Positions 7,963-12,670 of a DNA stretch of 12,670 bases are shown here, piece by piece. Every line of letters begins with the position of its first letter. Positions within the stretch are counted from its first letter, which is position 1. The position numbers and the translations under genes were made by a program. Below the pieces are notes generated by a model that was given only the letters and a program-made list of their open reading frames with translations, was not told where the DNA came from and made no database searches. The stretch comes from Flavobacteriia bacterium (GTDB lineage Bacteria > Bacteroidota > Bacteroidia > Flavobacteriales_D > Crocinitomicaceae), in NCBI GenBank assembly GCA_009923965.1, contig RFSL01000014.1, positions 1-12,670 of the forward strand. Direction: 5' to 3'.

Positions 7963-8702
7963 TACCCTTCAAAAATAAGTGATAACCACCAACCTTTGTT
8001 GTATAATTTTTCTATTGGTCGATCAAAAGGTGTTTGATCTTGGATTAAAACATTTCTAACTCCATGCGAATATTTTAATTCTACAGCAAATTTAAAGTAT
8101 GGAGCAAAAAACTCAAGTCCCCCTCCGATTTGTCCTTGAAAGTCGTGCTTTCGAATTTTTAAAAAAGGATCAAAATAATTTTGCGCAGAATTTTCTTGTG
8201 ACTGTAAATCTAATGAATAAGAACCTCCAATAAGAGCGTAAGCTGTAAAATTATTTAGACGCTTGGCGCGAAACATTAAAATGAAAGGGAAAGATAAATT
8301 TGTGGAATTTACCCTTTGGTCTTTAAAATATTGTACTGTATCCGATAAAGTAATTTTTTCAAAAGTGTAGTTTAAAACTCTTTCTTCAAAAGACAATGTA
8401 GGCATAAAACGTAATTTCAGAAGTGGCGTTCCTAATTTTAATGTTGTTAGAATTCCAAGTTGCCCCCCAATAGTTGGATTAGATTTAATTGCTTGCAATG
8501 AATAAGTTGCATTGTAAAATTGATAGGGGTGGTTGTAAACATCAAGTTTTTCATACTTGGTAAAATCAGACGTGTTAGTACCGAGCATAAAGCCAAAATG
8601 AAAAAGTCGCTTATCGAAATTTTTGTAGCGTTCTTGGTAAAACTTTTGTGAAAAGAGTTGATTTACGAACAAACAAAAAAGAAATATTAAAGTGTGTTTC
8701 AT
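7962..8702 (-). CDS. porT: Type IX secretion system outer-membrane beta-barrel protein PorT
   Basis: PorT (SprT in gliding flavobacteria) is an outer-membrane beta-barrel needed for type IX secretion. The 246-residue product starts with a signal peptide (1-18, cut before Gln19). Alternating beta strands then fill the rest, typical of the PorT family. Recognisable blocks are FHFGFMLGTNTSDF (34-47), LLKLRFMPTLSFEERVL (94-110), RAKRLNNFTAYALIGGSYSLDL (which starts near 144), and a C-terminal HDFQGQIGGGLEFF followed by FKFAVELKYSHG. The chain ends in strand-forming WWLSLIFEG. It lies 40 bases after ubiE, an adjacency I recall from other Bacteroidota, and that neighbour supports true PorT over a generic porT-family barrel. 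Its stop overlaps the next start by one base. It probably helps export the T9SS-tagged protein encoded at 3307-5670. Confidence 0.82.
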   Translation of the reverse strand: MKHTLIFLFCLFVNQLFSQKFYQERYKNFDKRLFHFGFMLGTNTSDFTKYEKLDVYNHPYQFYNATYSLQAIKSNPTIGGQLGILTTLKLGTPLLKLRFMPTLSFEERVLNYTFEKITLSDTVQYFKDQRVNSTNLSFPFILMFRAKRLNNFTAYALIGGSYSLDLQSQENSAQNYFDPFLKIRKHDFQGQIGGGLEFFAPYFKFAVELKYSHGVRNVLIQDQTPFDRPIEKLYNKGWWLSLIFEG

Positions 8703-8737
8703 TTATTATTAGTAACGAAAGATGACATGCTTTGTTG

Positions 8738-8771
8738 CAAACTTATTTGATCCCTGTATAAATTGTTGCAA
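8738..8771 (-). promoter_or_regulatory. Possible internal promoter for porT
   Basis: TAAGTTTG on the minus strand (8745-8738) matches TAnnTTTG exactly and overlaps the ubiE stop codon. A TTG (8771-8769) lies 23 bases upstream, at the long end of accepted spacing. Transcription would start near 8733, about 30 bases before the porT ATG. Because the box lies partly in coding sequence, a chance match is quite possible. Confidence 0.3.
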
Positions 8772-9471
8772 TTCCACCAGATAAAATAATCGAATCTACA
8801 TTTCTGTAGTTCATTTTTTTTAAGATGTCTTCAAATTCTTTACCTTCAGGGAAAGCTGCTACACTCTCAGGGAGATAGGCATAAGCTTGTGGATCTTTTG
8901 AAATTCTTTTGCCAAAAAATGGTATAAAGTATTTTGAGTAAAATGAAAATACTTGTTTTATAGGAAATTTTTTCGGTTTTGAGAATTCTAAAATCACTAT
9001 TTTCCCCCCGGGTCTTATTACACGCAACATTTCACTTAAACCTTTTTCGAGATTTTCAAAATTACGAACACCAAATCCAACTGTCAATGCATCAAAATAA
9101 TTGTCTTCAAAAGCCAAGTTTTCAGAATCTCCTAAGATCATTTTTATGGTCTTATCATGTCCTTTATTTTTCATTTTTTTGGCTCCAACCTCAAGCATTC
9201 CAGAAGAAATATCTACACCAATTACTTCATCAGGATTTAATTTTAAACTTGCAATAGCAAAGTCACCAGTGCCCGTTGCGATATCAATTACTTTTTTAAC
9301 CTCAAAGTTTTTTAATTGCTTAATTGCTTTTTTTCGCCACAAGTGATCAATTCCAAGTGATAGGAAATGATTTAGGAAATCGTAATTAGCTGAAATATTA
9401 TTAAACATTTCAGCTACTTCCTCTTTTTTAGATTTCTCAGAATTATATGGTTTAACTAGTTTTTCAGGCAT
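8743..9471 (-). CDS. ubiE: Demethylmenaquinone methyltransferase (UbiE/MenG)
   Basis: This enzyme methylates demethylmenaquinone with S-adenosylmethionine, the last step of menaquinone synthesis, at the cytoplasmic face of the membrane. In Bacteroidota, which generally use menaquinone only, the ubiquinone role of E. coli UbiE would not apply. The 242-residue length is normal. The N-terminal family signature YDFLNHFLSLGIDHLWRKKA spans 30-49. The SAM-binding motif I is VIDIATGTGDFAI (61-73), with Asp87 in VIGVDISSGML closing the nucleoside pocket. The second signature appears as RVIRPGGKIVILEFSKP (150-166), and YLPESVAAFP (199-208) is also typical. It starts 17 bases after the sugar kinase, with porT 40 bases downstream, so it is probably part of the same transcript. 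Identification is secure. Confidence 0.95.
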   Translation of the reverse strand: MPEKLVKPYNSEKSKKEEVAEMFNNISANYDFLNHFLSLGIDHLWRKKAIKQLKNFEVKKVIDIATGTGDFAIASLKLNPDEVIGVDISSGMLEVGAKKMKNKGHDKTIKMILGDSENLAFEDNYFDALTVGFGVRNFENLEKGLSEMLRVIRPGGKIVILEFSKPKKFPIKQVFSFYSKYFIPFFGKRISKDPQAYAYLPESVAAFPEGKEFEDILKKMNYRNVDSIILSGGIATIYTGIK

Positions 9472-9488
9472 ATTGATCCAACAAATAG

Positions 9489-10475
9489 TTAGCTTAGAAG
9501 TTCAGAAACCTCTTTTAATAATTCATTTTTAGAGATGCTTACTACACCTGATTTTTCACAGACTAAACCACCGGCTAAATTTGAAATTTCAGCAATTTGT
9601 TTTGTGCTTGCACCTGAAATTAAACACAAGGTTGCCACTGCAATAACAGTATCTCCAGCTCCTGAAACATCAGAAATACTTCTCATATGAGCTGGCACGT
9701 AATATTTTTCAGTTTGGTTTTTAATGAATACACCATTTTCTGAGAGTGTTACAAATGAAATCTCATTCTGTAATTTTTCTTCCAATAATTCAATCCCTTT
9801 CTCAAATAATTCTTTATTCGAATTAAAATCAAAATTGAGGTTTAATCCTTCCTTTAATTCTTTTAGGTTTGGTTTAAATAGACTTACACCTTTGTAGCTT
9901 AAAAAGTTTTCTTTTTTGGGATCTACAGCTGTTGGAATATCTTTCTCTTTAGCAATTTTAATTACATTTTGAATTACCGAATCTGTTAAAACACCTTTGT
10001 TGTAATCTTCAAATATTATTCCGTCAATGCCTTGATTTATAATATTTTGTATTGTGTTATTTAATTTAATTTCTTCACTTTCTAACAAAGGAAAAGTACT
10101 TTCTGAATCAATACGAAGTAATTGTTGTTTATTGGAGATTACTCTTGTTTTTACTGTGGTTTTCCTCACCATACTTTTAACAAGACCATCTGTTGAAATT
10201 CCATTTTTTTCAAATAAATTTAGGAGTTTATCACCTGAAGAGTCTTCTCCAATAACACCACAAATTATCGGTTTTGCTCCTAAGGCGAGTAGGTTTAGAG
10301 CAACATTTCCAGCTCCGCCTATTCGAGCATCTTCGTTTTCTAGGGAAACAATTGGAACAGGTGCTTCTGGACTAATGCGATTTACTTTGCCCATAACATA
10401 GGCATCTAGCATAACATCACCAATAACGAGTATTCGCAGTCCATTAAATTTATCAAATAAGTCTTTGTAATTCAC
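9489..10475 (-). CDS. hldA: PfkB-family sugar kinase, HldE N-domain (heptose-7-phosphate kinase) type
   Basis: A 328-residue ribokinase-fold kinase resembling the N-terminal half of HldE/RfaE, which phosphorylates D-glycero-beta-D-manno-heptose 7-phosphate at C1 for LPS heptose synthesis. Motifs seen: VIGDVMLDAYVMGKVNRISPEAPVPI starting at 17, which holds the ISPEAPVP block typical of this subfamily; GGAGNVALNL (53-62); the substrate-side LLRIDSE (119-125); FEDYNKGVL (155-163); DPKKENFLSY (185-194); and the PfkB anion hole SGAGDT (271-276) with Asp275 as catalytic base. Unlike the E. coli bifunctional protein of about 477 residues, it has no C-terminal nucleotidyltransferase domain. The start is GTG at 10475, fixed by the family N-terminus and by a one-base overlap with the upstream stop (TAGTG). 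Subfamily is clear; the true sugar in this organism is inferred, so the symbol is tentative. Confidence 0.83.
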   Translation of the reverse strand: MNYKDLFDKFNGLRILVIGDVMLDAYVMGKVNRISPEAPVPIVSLENEDARIGGAGNVALNLLALGAKPIICGVIGEDSSGDKLLNLFEKNGISTDGLVKSMVRKTTVKTRVISNKQQLLRIDSESTFPLLESEEIKLNNTIQNIINQGIDGIIFEDYNKGVLTDSVIQNVIKIAKEKDIPTAVDPKKENFLSYKGVSLFKPNLKELKEGLNLNFDFNSNKELFEKGIELLEEKLQNEISFVTLSENGVFIKNQTEKYYVPAHMRSISDVSGAGDTVIAVATLCLISGASTKQIAEISNLAGGLVCEKSGVVSISKNELLKEVSELLS

Positions 10476-11668
10476 TAGTGTAAGTTTAAAAGCGCATTTT
10501 TAATTCTTTTCATTGCTTCTGTTAATGTTTTTTCTGAAGCTGCGTAGGAAATACGCATACAATTAGGATCTCCAAATGCATCTCCACCAACAAGTGCAAC
10601 AAGTCCTTCTTCTAGAAGATACATACAAAGTTCATCAGAATTAGAAATTTTTCTGCCATTATATGATTTCCCAAAAAAGGAGGACACATTAGGGAATACA
10701 TAAAAAGCCCCTCCTGGTTTGTTTGCAACAAGACCTGGAATTTCTGCTAAAGCATCTAAAACCAATTTTCTTCGGCTTTTAAATGCACCAATCATTTCGT
10801 CTAATATTTTTGGATCAGCATTCATCGCTGCAATTGTTGCTTTTTGTGTTATTGAACAGGTTGCAGATGTAAATTGACCCTGAACTTTATCGCAGGCTGC
10901 TGCAATATCTTTGTGAGCGGCAATGTAACCAAGTCGCCATCCTGTCATTGCCCATGATTTAGAAACTCCATTGACGGTAACCACCTGATCGTATATTTCA
11001 GTGAATTGCGCCAAACTTTCGTGTTTTCCTTCAAAATTTATGTGTTCATATATTTCATCGCTAAGTGCGATTAAAGAGGGATATTTTTGTAAGACGTTTG
11101 CTAAATCTTTTAATTCATCTTTGGAGTATACAGAACCAGTAGGATTACAAGGCGTAGAGAAGAGCATTAATTTTGTTTTTGGGGTAATTGCTGCTTCAAG
11201 TTGAGCACCCGTAATTTTAAAATCATTCTCAATTCCTGCATGAACAATAACTGGAATTCCTTCTGCTACTTTGACAATTTCCAAATAAGAAACCCAGTAG
11301 GGAGCAGGTATAATAACTTCATCTCCAGGATTTATTAAGCTTAAAACAACATTTGCAATTGACTGCTTTGCGCCAGTAGAAACAACAATTTGATCTTTTG
11401 TATAAACTAAATTATTATCGCGTTTAAATTTTAATGCAATACTTTCTCGCAAATCATCGTAACCCGGAACTGGCGTATACATCGTGAAATTATTGTTCAT
11501 TGCTTCAAGCGCAGCATCTTTTATAAATTGAGGTGTAAAAAAATCTGGTTCTCCTAAAGAAAGAGAAATAATGTCTTTTCCTTGCGCTTTTAATTCTCGG
11601 CTTTTCCTTGACATTGCAATGGTTGCCGATTCTTCCATTGTTAATAAACGTTCCGATAATCGAATCAT
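10475..11668 (-). CDS. Class I PLP aminotransferase, aspartate aminotransferase type
   Basis: A 397-residue fold-type I, class I aminotransferase of the prokaryotic (Ib) aspartate aminotransferase kind, expected to interconvert aspartate and oxaloacetate with glutamate and 2-oxoglutarate in the cytoplasm. Visible landmarks: SLGEPDF (37-43) near the substrate entrance; the phosphate-binding STGAKQS (97-103); Trp125 in PAPYWVSY stacking on the cofactor; NPTG (175-178); Asp204 in SDEIYEH, which contacts the pyridine nitrogen; the Schiff-base Lys237 in GVSKSWAMTGWRLGY (234-248); and Arg372 in MRISYA for the substrate carboxylate. Length and N-terminus match the family, supporting the ATG at 11668. 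A TAnnTTTG box sits just upstream. The stop overlaps the kinase GTG by one base, so this gene probably leads the operon. Substrate range within class I (aspartate, aromatic or prephenate) cannot be fixed by reading. Confidence 0.92.
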   Translation of the reverse strand: MIRLSERLLTMEESATIAMSRKSRELKAQGKDIISLSLGEPDFFTPQFIKDAALEAMNNNFTMYTPVPGYDDLRESIALKFKRDNNLVYTKDQIVVSTGAKQSIANVVLSLINPGDEVIIPAPYWVSYLEIVKVAEGIPVIVHAGIENDFKITGAQLEAAITPKTKLMLFSTPCNPTGSVYSKDELKDLANVLQKYPSLIALSDEIYEHINFEGKHESLAQFTEIYDQVVTVNGVSKSWAMTGWRLGYIAAHKDIAAACDKVQGQFTSATCSITQKATIAAMNADPKILDEMIGAFKSRRKLVLDALAEIPGLVANKPGGAFYVFPNVSSFFGKSYNGRKISNSDELCMYLLEEGLVALVGGDAFGDPNCMRISYAASEKTLTEAMKRIKNALLNLH

Positions 11669-11682
11669 GTAAAAAATTTTAA

Positions 11683-11710
11683 CAAAGGTACTATTTTAAA
11701 TAATTACAAA
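11683..11710 (-). promoter_or_regulatory. Promoter candidate for the aminotransferase-led operon
   Basis: TACCTTTG on the minus strand (11690-11683) is an exact TAnnTTTG match in non-coding DNA. A TTTG (11710-11707) lies 16 bases upstream, slightly closer than the usual spacing. Transcription would begin near 11678, giving a leader of only about 10 bases before the ATG at 11668. The -33 part overlaps one arm of the inverted repeat at 11702-11739. Confidence 0.5.
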
Positions 11711-11739
11711 AAGACATCATTACTCACATTCTTGTAATT
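11702..11739. repeat. Perfect 8-bp inverted repeat in the trmD-aminotransferase gap
   Basis: AATTACAA (11702-11709) and TTGTAATT (11732-11739) are exact reverse complements separated by 22 bases. The flanking bases do not extend the pairing. It lies in the 80-base gap after trmD and overlaps the -33 region of the aminotransferase promoter candidate. It could be a regulator site or a weak transcript hairpin. Arms this AT-rich can also arise by chance. Confidence 0.35.
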
Positions 11740-11748
11740 TCAATTCTT

Positions 11749-12426
11749 CTATTCCTCTAATAAATCGGGACGTCTTTCTTTTGTTCTCTCTAGTGCTTTT
11801 TCTTCTCGCCAGGACTCGATCTCTTTGGTATTTCCAGAAAGAAGTACATCTGGAACTTTCAATCCTTTAAATTCTGGAGGACGCGTATAAACAGGTGGAG
11901 AAAGAAGCTTATCTTGAAAACTATCTGTTAGCGCTGAGGTTTCATCGTTTAAAACTCCCGGAATTAGTCGAACAATTGCATCTACTAGAACTGCAGCAGC
12001 TAATTCTCCTCCTGAAAGAACGTAAGATCCAATTGAAATTTCTCGTGTAATGTATTTCTCTCTAATTCTTTCATCAACACCTTTGTAGTGACCGCATAGA
12101 ATTATTAAGTTTTTACTTAAGGATAAATCATTACAGTGATTCTGAGCAAGAACTTCTCCGTCTGGTGTCATGTAAATTATTTCGTCATATGTTCTCTCCT
12201 CGCATAATTTTTCAATCAAGCATGCAATAGGTTCAATGCTCATTACCATTCCAGCGCCTCCGCCATATTGGTAATCATCAACGTTTTTATGCTTGTTTGT
12301 AGCGTAGTCTCGGATGTTGTGAATACAGATTTCAACGTGACCTTTTTCTTGCGCTCTTTGCATAATAGAGATCGAGAAAGGGCTTTCAAGAAGTTTGGGA
12401 AGAATCGTTAGAATATCGATGCGCAT
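11749..12426 (-). CDS. trmD: tRNA (guanine-37-N1)-methyltransferase TrmD
   Basis: TrmD methylates N1 of G37, next to the anticodon of a subset of tRNAs, and so prevents +1 frameshifting; it is generally essential. The 225-residue length is slightly below the E. coli enzyme. The N-terminal SPOUT domain has the DDYQYGGGAGMVM block (50-62). The trefoil-knot SAM site reads ILCGHYKGVDERI (109-121) and EISIGSYVLSGGELAA (129-144). Arg153 (VDAIVRLIPGVL) and Asp168 (TDSF) align with the catalytic Arg154 and Asp169 of E. coli. The tail has YTRPPEFKGLKVPDVLLSGN (180-199). The usual partners (rpsP, rimM, rplS) are not next to it here. Instead a divergent gene lies 100 bases upstream and the aminotransferase 80 bases downstream. 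A -7-like box ends 4 bases before the start, so the message may be nearly leaderless. Confidence 0.97.
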   Translation of the reverse strand: MRIDILTILPKLLESPFSISIMQRAQEKGHVEICIHNIRDYATNKHKNVDDYQYGGGAGMVMSIEPIACLIEKLCEERTYDEIIYMTPDGEVLAQNHCNDLSLSKNLIILCGHYKGVDERIREKYITREISIGSYVLSGGELAAAVLVDAIVRLIPGVLNDETSALTDSFQDKLLSPPVYTRPPEFKGLKVPDVLLSGNTKEIESWREEKALERTKERRPDLLEE

Positions 12427-12430
12427 AGGG

Positions 12431-12438
12431 CAAAATTA
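12431..12438 (-). promoter_or_regulatory. -7-like box immediately upstream of trmD
   Basis: TAATTTTG on the minus strand (12438-12431) fits TAnnTTTG and ends 4 bases before the trmD ATG at 12426. If used, transcription would start at or within a base or two of the start codon. No good TTG -33 element is seen at 17-23 bases; the nearest is a TTTC 23 bases upstream. The call therefore rests on the -7 box alone. Confidence 0.35.
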
Positions 12439-12526
12439 CGTTATTTTTAGCTTTTCTTAAAGAAACACTTACTTCGTTCAGCATTAATCTTCAAAAAACA
12501 ATTATTTTAGCACTTCATTATTTGCT

Positions 12527-12670
12527 ATGAACTATTTCTTTTCTTGTCTTTTTTTTCTCTCTTTTAATTCTGTTTTTGCTCAAGATACATGGACGGGCAA
12601 TACAACTCCATCCTATCCAGAATTAATCAATTATCTTAAAAAAGTAGCTCAGGAAAACAAAGAAATTGAG
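12527..12670 (+). CDS. Exported protein, 5' end only (possibly an M14-type carboxypeptidase)
   Basis: This is the only plus-strand gene, divergent from trmD across a 100-base gap and cut by the window end after 48 codons. The product opens with a clear signal peptide: Met-Asn-Tyr, a Phe/Leu-rich core, then VFA before Gln19 as cleavage site. The mature start has TWTGNTTPSYPELINYLKK (21-39) and a charged helix-like stretch ending the fragment. The TPSYPELINYLK pattern, then a run that would lead into an I-E-L-Y type strand, recalls the start of secreted M14 zinc carboxypeptidases from Bacteroidota. That is inference from a short segment without any zinc ligand in view. No convincing -7 box was found upstream. 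The gene itself is well supported; its function is not. Confidence 0.7.
   Translation, partial: MNYFFSCLFFLSFNSVFAQDTWTGNTTPSYPELINYLKKVAQENKEIE

Noticed and set aside
8979..9346. Two overlapping plus-strand open frames opposite ubiE
   Set aside because: They are shadows of the conserved methyltransferase in other frames, with no recognisable protein features.
10054..10401. Plus-strand open frame of 115 codons opposite the sugar kinase gene
   Set aside because: It lies wholly antisense to a well-conserved kinase, resembles no family I know, and has no promoter or ribosome-binding context.
1..12670. CRISPR arrays, insertion sequences, tRNA or rRNA genes, riboswitches
   Set aside because: I saw no regularly spaced repeats, transposase-like frames, tRNA-like clover folds or conserved leader structures; gaps between genes are all about 120 bases or less.

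Overview
This AT-rich window, with tight gene packing, reads as chromosomal DNA of a Bacteroidota member, most likely a flavobacterium-type lineage. Four things point there. Three of the four candidate promoter -7 boxes lie just upstream of start codons and read TAnnTTTG, the Bacteroidota consensus; the fourth overlaps an upstream stop codon. Clear Shine-Dalgarno sequences are lacking. A type IX secretion (T9SS) component, PorT, is present. So is a large exported protein with a T9SS type A C-terminal sorting domain. Genus cannot be fixed from the sequence alone.

All complete genes lie on the minus strand, so transcription runs from high to low coordinates. From the right: a truncated plus-strand gene for an exported protein (12527 onward) diverges from trmD (tRNA m1G37 methyltransferase). 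After an 80-base gap comes a compact run: class I aminotransferase, a stand-alone HldE-type sugar kinase, menaquinone C-methyltransferase (ubiE/menG), porT, and a COG2509-type FAD oxidoreductase. Two junctions in this run are one-base stop/start overlaps (TAGTG and TAATG). The run ends at a weak hairpin with a T tract near 6390. Next come a PaaY/CaiE-type left-handed beta-helix protein and, 33 bases on, a 787-residue secreted protein with a bacterial lysyl-oxidase domain. At the left end, pyrG (CTP synthase) and yidC (membrane insertase, cut by the window edge) form a TAATG-overlapping pair behind a good promoter.

Most of the window is housekeeping: CTP synthesis, membrane protein insertion, tRNA modification, menaquinone methylation and amino-acid transamination. 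The accessory interest is the secreted lysyl-oxidase-like protein. It keeps the three copper histidines and both residues that make the lysine tyrosylquinone cofactor in animal lysyl oxidases. They sit in an architecture with a signal peptide, bacterial adhesin-like modules, a dockerin-like pair of repeats and a T9SS tail. PorT, part of the machinery expected to export it, is encoded about 2.3 kb away. No mobile element, CRISPR array, tRNA or rRNA was seen, and no gap exceeds about 120 bases. I see no convincing novel multi-gene system.
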